Source of the DNA: a virus
DNA: 64,000 nucleotides
IMG/VR virus record: IMGVR_UViG_3300006192_000004
Span: 50,025-114,024 of that record
Strand: one strand, 5' to 3'
Part shown: in pieces, positions 17,400-25,637 of the stretch
How positions within the stretch are numbered: position 1 is the stretch's first letter
Layout: every line of letters starts with the position of its first letter
Translations under genes and position numbers: made by a program
The notes under the pieces: generated by a model
Told to the model about the DNA's origin: nothing
Seen by the model: only the letters and a program-made list of their open reading frames with translations
The model's database searches: none

Positions 17400-18113
17400 T
17401 CAGTCTCCTTTATGTTCACCTATGCGCCATTCTGGATACGTGTACTCTAAGCATTCAATGTCCACCCCACGACATCCTAGGTGAAGAAAAGATTGAAAAT
17501 CCTCGTGTTCCCAGTCAATGCCAGTAATGTACCCATTCTCCATTAAAGGATAGATAGGGAGTTCTTTCAGTGCCCTTGCGCCTGTAAAGAAACTTTTATT
17601 CTTCATGTCACTGTTAAAGCAACCCGCTTTAATAACATGTCGGGCGTCTACGGCCATGTGTTTCTCTAGCCACTTCGCCATGTCGATGGTACGTTTCTTC
17701 ATGACCATGTCGGGTACAGCTCGGAAATAACAATGGTCTATTTCAAAGAGCTTTAGTAGCCCACCTACTAGCAAAGTGCGATTTTTATTAAGGTGGCCTA
17801 ACTTAATGAACTTTATTGCGCGTTCTCGAGAGAGGGCTTTCTCACTAGCTAAGGCTAATGCCTTATGTCGGTTACGAGTCTCTTCTACCGTCTCCTTTGC
17901 CTGCAAAAGTGTTTCACTTACCTCTAGCGCACCAAACATGAGTTCACGAATGCTCGTGTCTTCCGTATAGGACTCAGGCAATGTAATAACCAATCGCTGA
18001 TGTCCCGTCGCCTTTATGGTATGTAAATCTATAGTGCCGCATTCATACCCATAGGTAATTTCTACCTTTGACTCTAAGCACGGTGCGGCCGAAGTTGTTT
18101 TATTTTCTTGCAT
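17400..18113 (-). CDS. Hypothetical protein
   Basis: 237 residues from the ATG at 18113 (GGAG six bases upstream). A helical, Glu/Lys-rich section at about 65-115 could be a coiled coil (L-Q-A-K-E-T-V-E-E-T-R-N-R-H). The C-terminal 60 residues carry three Cys. No family recognised. Confidence 0.6.
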   Translation of the reverse strand: MQENKTTSAAPCLESKVEITYGYECGTIDLHTIKATGHQRLVITLPESYTEDTSIRELMFGALEVSETLLQAKETVEETRNRHKALALASEKALSRERAIKFIKLGHLNKNRTLLVGGLLKLFEIDHCYFRAVPDMVMKKRTIDMAKWLEKHMAVDARHVIKAGCFNSDMKNKSFFTGARALKELPIYPLMENGYITGIDWEHEDFQSFLHLGCRGVDIECLEYTYPEWRIGEHKGD

Positions 18114-18168
18114 GATTAACTCCAAATTTATTTGTTGTCTCTAGTTGAAATATAAGTTTAAAAAGAAA

Positions 18169-18195
18169 TAGAGGAGACTACCTTAGTCTCCTCTA
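18169..18195 (-). terminator. Intrinsic terminator at the end of the NADAR-like gene
   Basis: Twelve-bp stem TAGAGGAGACTA / TAGTCTCCTCTA, loop CCT, overlapping the stop codon at 18183; TTTCTTTTTAAAC follows on the - strand. Confidence 0.85.
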
Positions 18196-19043
18196 CATTC
18201 AAATGGTTTTACGGCAATGCCATTATGCTGAAGAACCGTAAAGTCATGGACAGGCTTAATGGTATCCTTTGCGATGAAATGTGAGAGGATAAATGAATCA
18301 ATGTGTTTTTCATCCATGGCATCCATCGCCTTTATGGTTGACCTGAACGTGCCCCATGCTTTATCCGTCGCAGGCTTTCCAGCATAGCGATTACACAGGC
18401 CAATCATTCCAGCCATCAGTTTGGTGTTGACCCAGCGATTCTCAGACTTATCTACCCAGACCGTCCATTTCTCTCTAGGGGTATCTGAGGACTCCTGTAA
18501 GCGGTACACAAAGGCTTCGGCGAAGTCGTAATGCAGTTCTTTACGTACCCCTTCCAACGCCTCTATGAGCCACCCGTGGCCGCCATCACGGATAACTTCA
18601 TTTCCCTCTTTACCAAACGTATAGTAGTGCACTAATGGTAAGGTACTATTAGCAAACGCTTTAAGTAACCGATGGTGACTACGGAGTTTCATTCGTATCC
18701 CATCGATAATCCCTTCACAAAACGTCTCTTCTGGAAAATCAACCCATTGAGTCTCTGGCACATTGGCCAGTAAAGCTTTACCTAATCGCTTTGCGTCATG
18801 GCCATGGACAAGCCTGAGATGCACTCTTTCGGTTTCTTGCTCTTCAGTCCATCCATAGCTTAATAGCTCTGTTCTTAGCCAGTACCACAGTCCCTCTATG
18901 GAAGTAAACTGCCCATACTTAGGATGGGTAAAAGGAAAACGAGCAAAGTTACTTAAATCTCTCCCTAGCTCAGTCTTCCCTTTACTGTAGATATTTATGA
19001 AATCAAACCCATCCCTCGAGGTTTTCAGTTCCGATATATTCAA
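18183..19043 (-). CDS. YbiA/NADAR-like protein
   Basis: 286 residues, apparently from a TTG start with GAGAGGTG just upstream, overlapping the end of the preceding gene. I-N-I-Y-S then D-L-S-N-F-A-R-F-P-F and F-T-S-I-E-G-L-W-Y-W-L (Glu50) align well with E. coli YbiA (I-N-F-Y-S, D-F-S-N-F, T-S-E-H-Y-F-Q-A). R-D-G-G-H-G at 152-157 matches the family's G-D-G-G-H-G. The His of S-E-H is Gly here. NADAR enzymes act on ADP-ribosyl or riboflavin-pathway N-glycosidic bonds, and some reverse DarT-type guanine ADP-ribosylation. The ~110-residue C-terminal extension is unrecognised. Counter-defence is an attractive inference. Confidence 0.65.
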   Translation of the reverse strand: MNISELKTSRDGFDFINIYSKGKTELGRDLSNFARFPFTHPKYGQFTSIEGLWYWLRTELLSYGWTEEQETERVHLRLVHGHDAKRLGKALLANVPETQWVDFPEETFCEGIIDGIRMKLRSHHRLLKAFANSTLPLVHYYTFGKEGNEVIRDGGHGWLIEALEGVRKELHYDFAEAFVYRLQESSDTPREKWTVWVDKSENRWVNTKLMAGMIGLCNRYAGKPATDKAWGTFRSTIKAMDAMDEKHIDSFILSHFIAKDTIKPVHDFTVLQHNGIAVKPFECRGD

Positions 19044-20091
19044 TCAGCACCTCTCTTTCTGCCGTAATAGCGCTGTCTGAGTTGGCGTTCCAACGACGTT
19101 TAACGAGTCCTAGTAGACTACCTTCATCGTCATGCATGCGCTCCAGTGTAAAACGGTGACCGCCACCGAATAACACACTAACCAGTTTCTTATCTTCATT
19201 ATACGTAAAGTAAATACAGTTAGGTACTGAGTTTAACTTACGGCCTGTTCCATAGGTCACCGCCTGTCCCATTTTAGGAATGTAGCGATGGGACATGGTA
19301 CAGTATGGTACGCCGTTCTGGAACACGTAGCTATTATAGACGTGTCCGTATTGCTCGCGTTCTTGGAGCATCGCTCTATGGTGAGTAATTAAGAACTCCC
19401 CTTTAGAGGGACCATCTGAACAACGGAAGGTTTCGCGATTACGATAGTCTTCCCAGCGAAAGGTCTCTTCTACCGCGCGATGGCTAATATGGTTATTGCC
19501 AAAATCAAAATGACGTAACCACTCTTCTTTATAGATGCGCTGTTCGCAATATATCGTACGACTGAGTGGATGGAACTGACGATAACCAACATGGCGCAGA
19601 TGATCACCATAGGTAATGTAACCAATACACTCATTGTCTTCATCATACTGGAACTCACGAACAGTGGTAACAGGATTCACAGAGCCAGGTGTATAGATGC
19701 ATTTCAGTAGCTGACCCTCTTCAGTAAAGTAGTATTCACGGAAGACTTCGCCGTAGGTTACCGATACGCGTACGTATTCATCTTCCCATACTACGGAAAG
19801 TGAAGAAGGGATGTTTTTCAAAACATCATTAGCAACGCCATCCGCAATGAGTTCGTTATGTAGGTTAGGAAGGTTATACCCAAAGTCTTCACAGGCATCG
19901 TCATAGTATGAAGTACGTTCCAGCGCCACTATGATGGGGTCAACGTAGACGCCTTTAAACTCTTTTAGGTCGCCTAGGCTACAAGGAAAGAAGCCTTCTT
20001 TTTCTAATTCTTCATATGTTTCAATACCCAAAATAGGCATTGCAATAATTCGACCGATAAGCAGGTCATCGGTATAAGGTGTCATCAACAT
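19003..20091 (-). CDS. YD/RHS-like repeat protein, paralogue 2
   Basis: 362 residues; ATG at 20091 or 20085 (AGGA upstream). N-terminal helices match paralogue 1 in layout (ILGIETYEELEKEGFFPCSL). Beta repeats follow: Y-F-T-E-E-G-Q-L-L, F-Q-Y-D-E-D-N-E-C, F-T-Y-N-E-D-K-K-L-V-S-V, M-H-D-D-E-G-S-L-L-G-L. Many Tyr, Arg and Glu. Its 3' end overlaps the NADAR-like gene by about 40 bases, so the two are translationally coupled. Function unknown. Confidence 0.6.
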   Translation of the reverse strand: MLMTPYTDDLLIGRIIAMPILGIETYEELEKEGFFPCSLGDLKEFKGVYVDPIIVALERTSYYDDACEDFGYNLPNLHNELIADGVANDVLKNIPSSLSVVWEDEYVRVSVTYGEVFREYYFTEEGQLLKCIYTPGSVNPVTTVREFQYDEDNECIGYITYGDHLRHVGYRQFHPLSRTIYCEQRIYKEEWLRHFDFGNNHISHRAVEETFRWEDYRNRETFRCSDGPSKGEFLITHHRAMLQEREQYGHVYNSYVFQNGVPYCTMSHRYIPKMGQAVTYGTGRKLNSVPNCIYFTYNEDKKLVSVLFGGGHRFTLERMHDDEGSLLGLVKRRWNANSDSAITAEREVLIEYIGTENLEGWV

Positions 20092-20145
20092 GGGGAGGTA
20101 TCCTTTTTAGTCTAGCTAATGTATTTTACAAGGGTGTTAAAAATG

Positions 20146-20175
20146 CCCTCGTTAGACCACTTAGCCTAACGAGGG
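20146..20175 (-). terminator. Intrinsic terminator after the 20182 gene
   Basis: Ten-bp stem CCCTCGTTAG / CTAACGAGGG with a ten-base loop, followed on the - strand by CATTTTTAAC. Confidence 0.8.
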
Positions 20176-20181
20176 AGGGTA

Positions 20182-20622
20182 TTACACTTCTGGAGCTGGC
20201 GCAGGCTCTGGCCAATACTCTTGGTTTTTCACATAATCCAGCAGATGTTTAACGCGGTCTAACTTATGCGCCGCTAAAGCACCGCCATACGATTTTAAAC
20301 GCTCTTCAAAATGCGTAGCCGAGTAGATATAGTTTGAACCGCCTGTGTCTTGAACTAGAGCTAAATGAATAGTCTCTACGTCTGCACGTAGATTAGGAAT
20401 GTCTTTAGCATCTGCAGGCAAATCAAACACTGGGTAGATGACGACAGGTTCTTTAATAAAATCTACCGAGTTAATGGTAATGCTTTTACCTGGCTTATAG
20501 AAGACCACATAAGGCCCTGGGCCTTCTAGTGTTTCCCATAAAGCCGATTCATCGTAGCCTAATGGCCCTGCTATGATTTTACTGGACGTTGCTCCAGTAA
20601 ACAGTTTACAATATAAGCTCAT
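20182..20622 (-). CDS. Hypothetical protein
   Basis: 146 residues, RBS AAGGAAAA. Ends with a Pro/Glu tail (E-P-A-P-A-P-E-V). Contains F-Y-K-P-G-K-S and a C-terminal helix with H-K-L-D-R-V-K-H. No family recognised. Lies between two YD-repeat paralogues. Confidence 0.6.
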   Translation of the reverse strand: MSLYCKLFTGATSSKIIAGPLGYDESALWETLEGPGPYVVFYKPGKSITINSVDFIKEPVVIYPVFDLPADAKDIPNLRADVETIHLALVQDTGGSNYIYSATHFEERLKSYGGALAAHKLDRVKHLLDYVKNQEYWPEPAPAPEV

Positions 20623-20661
20623 GTTTTTTCCTTATTGAATACATGGAGTGTAATGTCAGTG

Positions 20662-20674
20662 TACTATAGAATTT
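20662..20674 (-). promoter_or_regulatory. Candidate promoter box AAATTCTATAGTA
   Basis: Thirteen bases identical to 39938-39950, each 26-40 bases upstream of a leftward start codon. Possibly a second promoter class; low support with two exact copies. Confidence 0.3.
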
Positions 20675-21290
20675 AGAACTTCCCTTCTAGCAAAAGGTTA
20701 GCAGCCGTTACCGTACCATCGGTATCTTTCTTCCATGCCACTACTGACGATGGCCGAATGGCAGACCACGCATATGACACTATACCTTCGGTAGTCGTAT
20801 GATGTTCTTCTTTAATGTCAAAGCTATCGTTAATGTAGTCAATGACAATAGTACGGGGCGCATCTTCCGTCATAGTAACAAGACGTCCCTTTGCATCAAA
20901 GCTGTGAGTACAGGTACCCATAAACCGTACGTAAGTATGACTCTTATTATGACGAGTAACGACATGTATAGTCCCTGCTTTAGTAAAGGATATTAGTTTA
21001 CCGGTTTCTGCATCGAAATAGTAATGCTCATTATCTTTAGTAATAACGAACTGATGCATGATGTCAACATATCCTATCTCAATACCAAACAACGTCTTAA
21101 AGCTATTGGTCTCTAGGTCTAATGTAATACCATGGTGCTTTGCCATATAACGATTACGGCTTAATCGTACGTTAACATCTCCTAGGTTACTAGGAGTAAC
21201 GGGAATCAGTCCTTTAGACTGAAATATACTGAGATTACGATAATCGAGAAACAGTTCTAACATCTCGTAAGATAAGGCTTTAGGTAACAT
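20673..21290 (-). CDS. YD/RHS-like repeat protein, paralogue 3
   Basis: 205 residues, RBS AAAGGAG. Shorter relative of the genes at 10324 and 19003. The N-terminal helix includes G-L-I-P-V-T-P-S-N-L-G-D, then beta repeats Y-F-D-A-E-T-G-K-L-I-S-F and F-D-A-K-G-R-L-V-T-M. Likely a truncated or compact family member. Function unknown. Confidence 0.55.
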   Translation of the reverse strand: MLPKALSYEMLELFLDYRNLSIFQSKGLIPVTPSNLGDVNVRLSRNRYMAKHHGITLDLETNSFKTLFGIEIGYVDIMHQFVITKDNEHYYFDAETGKLISFTKAGTIHVVTRHNKSHTYVRFMGTCTHSFDAKGRLVTMTEDAPRTIVIDYINDSFDIKEEHHTTTEGIVSYAWSAIRPSSVVAWKKDTDGTVTAANLLLEGKF

Positions 21291-21362
21291 GATTAATCTC
21301 CTTTGATTTTAGGGGGTGTAATTAAAAACAGACTCGTGTCATATAGGTAGAGGAATAACCGA

Positions 21363-21380
21363 CTAATACGTTAGTATTAG
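21363..21380. promoter_or_regulatory. Small inverted repeat
   Basis: CTAATAC GTTA GTATTAG, seven-bp arms, eight bases before the 31-base palindrome in the same divergent intergenic region. Confidence 0.4.
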
Positions 21381-21387
21381 GGTAAGG

Positions 21388-21418
21388 GTTAATATATTTC
21401 ATTATGAAATATATTAAC
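21388..21418. promoter_or_regulatory. 31-base perfect AT-rich palindrome
   Basis: Two 15-base arms (GTTAATATATTTCAT and its complement) around one T. It sits 30 bases before the start of the rightward gene at 21448, in the divergent gap with 21290. It could be an operator for a dimeric regulator or a cruciform; there is no T-run to suggest termination. Confidence 0.5.
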
Positions 21419-21447
21419 AACATTAAAGAACGATAAGGATTACCAAA

Positions 21448-22059
21448 GTGAAACGTTTAACAACCATCAACAAAGAAGCCCCTAATGAGTTTAACGTCCT
21501 TGCCTTATACGGCATTAACTTTACTATTGCCAACGATGAGTTCATTATTGACCGCATTCCAGCAAAAGAATTGTTAACCTTAGACGGGCGATGGGGGGTA
21601 CCAGTAGAGTACTTAGATGATCATTTCCGTGACCCAGAAGAATTACGTCACCTAAGTATAGCGGGTATTGGAGTATTTGTTAAAAACTCAAGTTTGCGCA
21701 TACGTGACGAGCACCAACTTAAAGCTTGGGATATCATCAGTGCTTATTATGCATCAGTGCTAGAAGACCATGTTATCAAACATGAAGAGAAGCTCTTTAA
21801 GTTTGTAGACCGAGACACTTACTTACCTCTGGATGGTTATCGCTGTGAAGTCGTTGACTTAGAGGATATAGGTTGGGGCATCCGTATCTTTATGGGAGAC
21901 GAATTCGTTTCTGGCATTACTGGAGTTTCTCAGTCCCTGGCCTATGCCGTACTTTATGGTAAAGACAAAGTCATCGAAATGAACGTCAGTAATCTAGAAA
22001 CCGGCGGAACAACACTCCCCTCGGTAGATGACCTAGAAGGTACGACTAACAAAGAATAA
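21448..22059 (+). CDS. Hypothetical protein
   Basis: 203 residues, with GATAAGGATTACCAAAG before the ATG. Acidic, mixed alpha/beta; begins with K-R-L-T-T-I-N-K and includes D-G-R-W-G-V-P-V. No family recognised. It is a lone rightward gene behind a striking palindrome and ends in a strong shared terminator, so it is probably regulated independently. Confidence 0.6.
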   Translation: MKRLTTINKEAPNEFNVLALYGINFTIANDEFIIDRIPAKELLTLDGRWGVPVEYLDDHFRDPEELRHLSIAGIGVFVKNSSLRIRDEHQLKAWDIISAYYASVLEDHVIKHEEKLFKFVDRDTYLPLDGYRCEVVDLEDIGWGIRIFMGDEFVSGITGVSQSLAYAVLYGKDKVIEMNVSNLETGGTTLPSVDDLEGTTNKE

Positions 22060-22070
22060 ACCTTAGCTAT

Positions 22071-22105
22071 CTATACTCCCTGGACATTGAGTCCAGGGAG
22101 TATAG
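22071..22105. terminator. Bidirectional terminator
   Basis: Fifteen-bp perfect stem CTATACTCCCTGGAC / GTCCAGGGAGTATAG, loop ATTGA, between convergent genes. Confidence 0.85.
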
Positions 22106-22116
22106 CAGTGTTACCT

Positions 22117-22860
22117 TCAGTTTACCGTTCCGTACTGAAACGGCAGTGCTTTAAGGCTTGCGATATCAATGTCATGGAAGATATAACTTCCTGGATTAAT
22201 GTAAGCGTCGGTGTATACGCCATCTACCCACGGAAAGAGAGTATTGACAATTTTAGTATGCATGGTGCGCTTAGTTAATGCAAATTGACAGAAACCATGG
22301 AGGTTTCGTGCCAGACCTAACTTAAATTCGCTTGCATCCTCAATAACACTCTTTGCTACTTCGTTCGCTACAGTAGGAAGTATGCCCTTATCAAAACCTT
22401 TAGCTGCCATACAGTGATATGAGAGGGTTCGATGAACAGCTTTAGAGACACGCTCTAATCCTTCTATTTCATAAAACCCTTCTAATAAGGCGCTTATCAC
22501 CTGTGAGCATGTACGCTCATAATACTCTGACATTGACTTACCAACATGACCGCGGATTTGTACAAGGAGACTGAAGTTTTCATGTATGTTAGTCCCTAAC
22601 AAAGAAATGTCACCGGTAGAGTTGGCAACTAGTTCATCCATAGTTTCCATACGTAGGCGTACATAAAGCTTTTCTGGAGAAGTTAAAGCCATTTCCCAGT
22701 CATCGCCAAAGCCATCAAGTATGAACTCTTCATCGCCCAACTTAAGTTTTAGTAGAAAGATGATGCCTTTCTCTTTGAGCATAGGCGCTAAAGCCACCAT
22801 AGCAGGTACGTGTGGGATGGATAGTGCGCTGTCGGCTGGTAGGTTGTTTACTAGAATCAT
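22117..22860 (-). CDS. Hypothetical protein
   Basis: 247 residues, RBS AAGGATAAAAC. Largely helical in the C-terminal two thirds, without Cys-rich or P-loop motifs. No family recognised. Last gene of the leftward group starting near 25.5 kb. Confidence 0.6.
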   Translation of the reverse strand: MILVNNLPADSALSIPHVPAMVALAPMLKEKGIIFLLKLKLGDEEFILDGFGDDWEMALTSPEKLYVRLRMETMDELVANSTGDISLLGTNIHENFSLLVQIRGHVGKSMSEYYERTCSQVISALLEGFYEIEGLERVSKAVHRTLSYHCMAAKGFDKGILPTVANEVAKSVIEDASEFKLGLARNLHGFCQFALTKRTMHTKIVNTLFPWVDGVYTDAYINPGSYIFHDIDIASLKALPFQYGTVN

Positions 22861-22889
22861 GAGTTTTATCCTTAATGATAGTTTTACGG

Positions 22890-23303
22890 TTATTTAACAA
22901 TAGACAGTTTAGGTTTGTTTTCAGTAGGCTTTACATTAGTACTTTCATCTCGCGGGCACTGGATACTCCACATGTCCATTTGGTTACGCCATTCATCGGC
23001 AGCCATGTCGCTTAATCCCTCGCCGGTGCCATCAGCATATAATCTCACCACCGCATCCCAAGGTAGTGAAACGGCCTGACGTTTCCCATTAAATGCACCT
23101 TTAAAAGAAATGCCGTCGTCATTGACGAGGAAGTCACCAATTGCATTTGGTGATAAATTCAGTACAAGATAACCGTCGCGGTCATAACCAGCCGGAGCAA
23201 TGACTTGCTCATTTGTAAAGTCAATGATGATGTAAGGGCGTTTACCGTTCTCTATCAGCCACTCATACGTAGCATTAAAGATATGTTTCTTAAAACTTTT
23301 CAT
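22890..23303 (-). CDS. Hypothetical protein
   Basis: 137 residues, RBS TAAAGGAAT. Beta-rich with Y-I-I-I-D-F-T-N-E-Q-V-I and L-V-L-N-L-S-P-N; Lys-rich C terminus. No family recognised. Confidence 0.6.
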   Translation of the reverse strand: MKSFKKHIFNATYEWLIENGKRPYIIIDFTNEQVIAPAGYDRDGYLVLNLSPNAIGDFLVNDDGISFKGAFNGKRQAVSLPWDAVVRLYADGTGEGLSDMAADEWRNQMDMWSIQCPRDESTNVKPTENKPKLSIVK

Positions 23304-23322
23304 TTATAATTCCTTTACTTAA

Positions 23323-23697
23323 TTAAATTTTCTTTTCCCATAGAGGTAACTCTGCTAAGAAGTATTCCTCTATGGTTTTATGATCCATGCGGAACTCCAT
23401 CAGGGTTAGTTCCTTAGGGGCCGGGGTATCGGTTAACCAGTTAAAGTGTAATGTGTCACCTTCAGACTGTAACCAGGTAAAGCGAGGAGCCGTAGCGATG
23501 TTAGAGACTAACCCTTTTAGTTCAATCTGAACTGCCCATTTCTTATGACGGACGATGGGATAGAGTTGAATTCTGTCTTGCTCTAAGTTTGTTTTAGTAA
23601 TGAAATAAAAGATACAGTTTAGTACGTCGGCTTCGTCAATATTTTTAATATCTAACTCTTCCACTACTGACATTGGGGTTTGCATAATTCTAGGCAT
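23323..23697 (-). CDS. Hypothetical protein
   Basis: 124 residues, RBS CGGAGAT. Contains W-L-Q-S-E-G-D-T-L-H-F-N-W. No family recognised. Part of a row of five small leftward genes with gaps under 40 bases. Confidence 0.6.
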   Translation of the reverse strand: MPRIMQTPMSVVEELDIKNIDEADVLNCIFYFITKTNLEQDRIQLYPIVRHKKWAVQIELKGLVSNIATAPRFTWLQSEGDTLHFNWLTDTPAPKELTLMEFRMDHKTIEEYFLAELPLWEKKI

Positions 23698-23714
23698 GGT
23701 GGTATCTCCGTTTA

Positions 23715-24008
23715 TTAAAAGTTAAAAGTTTCGATGGTGCCTGTAATGGGGTTTTCTGCTTTTACCGCTAAGTGTTTGGATTCCAACGCTAAAGGCTTAT
23801 AATGCTCGTTACGATTGTTTTCTGCTAGAATGAGAATTTTAGTCGTATAGTGAATCGCACAGAGTGCACGTATTTGAAAATCGTCCAGTATGCGTTCTTT
23901 TTCCCAAGGGGTAAGCTCGATGAAACTTCGCCCATCTTTACTAATAAACCCTATCTCTAGCCAGCGTTCTAAATCGTCTGCTAAACAAGGCGTAGTAATA
24001 ATTTCCAT
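23715..24008 (-). CDS. Hypothetical protein
   Basis: 97 residues, RBS AAGAGAG. No recognised motif. A TATAGTA box lies 36 bases upstream (24044-24051), similar to those at 20662 and 39938. Confidence 0.55.
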   Translation of the reverse strand: MEIITTPCLADDLERWLEIGFISKDGRSFIELTPWEKERILDDFQIRALCAIHYTTKILILAENNRNEHYKPLALESKHLAVKAENPITGTIETFNF

Positions 24009-24017
24009 AAATCTCTC

Positions 24018-24392
24018 TTAGTATTGCGTTAAGTTTTTTAAGCTACTATAGTTCCTAGGTTTTGCCGATTTGGGTTTAGTATTCGCCGGTGTGTTGATTT
24101 CGATAAGGCGACGATGCCCTATAGCCGCATGTTCAATCTGGCACTGCTTACATAAGTATTTAGGTCCATTGTATACTTTACGTAATGACGAGGTGAATTC
24201 CCCATGATGCGAACAGTTAATCAAGATAGGTTCAATCGCCGATTTACCTTCAATACTAGTAATGAAGCTATATACCCCTTCCCATTTATTCTCTAAAAGG
24301 GTTTTCAGTTCATTGACGTCATAAGAAAAATAAACGCGCTTTTTAGCGCGTCCCAGTGATTCCAGTGAGGGGCTAACGGACATAAGTTTCAT
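24018..24392 (-). CDS. Small zinc-finger protein with HGEF motif
   Basis: 124 residues. I-N-C-S-H-H-G-E-F then Y-L-C-K-Q-C gives the C-x-x-H-G-x-F ... C-x-x-C layout repeated four times in the putative homing endonuclease at 41422. It may be a relict or single-finger relative of that family. No nuclease motif is visible. The start overlaps the end of the upstream gene by about 20 bases. Confidence 0.5.
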   Translation of the reverse strand: MKLMSVSPSLESLGRAKKRVYFSYDVNELKTLLENKWEGVYSFITSIEGKSAIEPILINCSHHGEFTSSLRKVYNGPKYLCKQCQIEHAAIGHRRLIEINTPANTKPKSAKPRNYSSLKNLTQY

Positions 24393-24603
24393 ACCCCGCA
24401 GTTTTAGCCATCTCAGCGATACGTTCCATTTCTTTACGCTCCCCTTCTAACATGGCATGAAACCGTGTACCTTTAGTTGAACTATATGTGGTCTGTACAA
24501 CGAAGTCGATATTAAAGTCAACGTAGTGCAGTTCACTCTTATTTCTATTAAAGATGCGCGGATAGTGTTCTACCGGAATGACTAAGCCTAAAATTGTTTT
24601 CAT
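24373..24603 (-). CDS. Hypothetical small protein
   Basis: 76 residues, RBS GGTGAACAC. Contains the basic segment N-R-N-K-S-E-L-H-Y. No family recognised. Overlaps the zinc-finger gene that follows it. Confidence 0.55.
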   Translation of the reverse strand: MKTILGLVIPVEHYPRIFNRNKSELHYVDFNIDFVVQTTYSSTKGTRFHAMLEGERKEMERIAEMAKTAGYETYVR

Positions 24604-24640
24604 TTGTGTTCACCATATATCGTTTGATTATAAACGCCAG

Positions 24641-25117
24641 TTAGGCGCTGTAGTACTCTTCTAGGGTTAATCCTAGTTCTTTTGCTATGCGGCGGTCTTC
24701 GTTGATTGTGCGCGCCCGGTTATTGCGTACTGCCTTTGTATCTTTACGTGCCTTTTGTATTTCCCCTAATGACTCGAGCTCATTAAACTCAGTAGGCTCT
24801 AATGGTTCATTTAAACTAGACACCTTTATTTGAGTATCATTTACTTTGGTAACAGTAACTTTAGGGGTAGGTTTATGCACTACCCGCTCTTCAGGGTGAC
24901 AGGTAATGCAGCGTCGGCTGCGGGTGTGTCTTAATGTGCGCGCAATCGCGACTATCTTCCCATTCTGTAAAACATTTACTTTGGTTTTACATGATTTACA
25001 AATTACCCCTATGAACTGGGCAGTATTGAGAGCCACGGCTTCTTCTTTACTTTCTGGATAATCAATTCGCTCAAAAGGAATAGCCGTATCGTCGGACGGA
25101 ACAATAATCGTTTTCAT
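24641..25117 (-). CDS. Hypothetical zinc-binding protein
   Basis: 158 residues from the ATG at 25117 (GAGGG eight bases upstream); the in-frame start at 25153 lies inside the previous gene. C-K-S-C and C-I-T-C-H about 30 residues apart make a four-Cys zinc site likely. The C-terminal half is charged and helical, ending E-L-G-L-T-L-E-E-Y-Y. Possible nucleic-acid binder. Confidence 0.55.
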   Translation of the reverse strand: MKTIIVPSDDTAIPFERIDYPESKEEAVALNTAQFIGVICKSCKTKVNVLQNGKIVAIARTLRHTRSRRCITCHPEERVVHKPTPKVTVTKVNDTQIKVSSLNEPLEPTEFNELESLGEIQKARKDTKAVRNNRARTINEDRRIAKELGLTLEEYYSA

Positions 25118-25133
25118 AGATGGTACCCTCATT

Positions 25134-25532
25134 TTACCTTTTAACACTAACACGCTTATAAACGAGAAATACCGCTAATGTATAACTCGCTACAACCGAG
25201 ACCGCAGCACTAAACCCAGCTACTAGAGTAAATGAAAAACCAGTAATGTCCATGTTAAATGGGAGTGACCATGCACTCATGGATATAAAGACTGCGCTAA
25301 ATAACACTGTACAGAACCATTTAGAGGATAATAGAGGGATGCTCGCAATTAACGTTACAAGACCTAAGTTTCCAAAAAACCATAGAAATGCATTAAGTTC
25401 ACTGATATCAAAGTACGCCGCGTTAGCTTCCCCCATGGCGACTACCAGTTTAATCAATCCCCAGTATGCAGTGAGTAATAAGATAAAGCCAAAAGGAACA
25501 AAGTATCCTTGGTTAAGTGGTTTGGTTTTCAT
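25134..25532 (-). CDS. Early membrane protein, four transmembrane segments
   Basis: 132 residues, start with AAGGACTTTGCC upstream. Four hydrophobic stretches at roughly 11-33, 46-66, 70-88 and 98-124, with a short basic end. It is the first gene downstream of an exact early-type promoter and a leader hairpin, so an early inner-membrane role such as superinfection exclusion is possible. That role is inference. Confidence 0.65.
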   Translation of the reverse strand: MKTKPLNQGYFVPFGFILLLTAYWGLIKLVVAMGEANAAYFDISELNAFLWFFGNLGLVTLIASIPLLSSKWFCTVLFSAVFISMSAWSLPFNMDITGFSFTLVAGFSAAVSVVASYTLAVFLVYKRVSVKR

Positions 25533-25564
25533 GGCAAAGTCCTTATAAAAAATGAAATAGAAAC

Positions 25565-25595
25565 TAATGGATAGACCGTCTAAGTCTATCCATTA
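25565..25595 (-). terminator. Terminator hairpin placed after an early promoter
   Basis: Twelve-bp stem TAATGGATAGAC / GTCTATCCATTA, then TTTCTATTTTTTA on the - strand. It would end the AAA gene at 25638 but begins 2 bases after the promoter motif at 25597. Confidence 0.75.
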
Positions 25596-25596
25596 A

Positions 25597-25610
25597 GTAA
25601 TATAGGTTTT
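25597..25610 (-). promoter_or_regulatory. Early-type promoter motif AAACCTATATTAC
   Basis: Exact 13-bp core, reading leftward into the membrane protein gene ending at 25134. It lies between the AAA gene's stop codon and that gene's terminator hairpin. Confidence 0.75.
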
Positions 25611-25637
25611 ATTTTACTTTGGCTACAACATATAACC

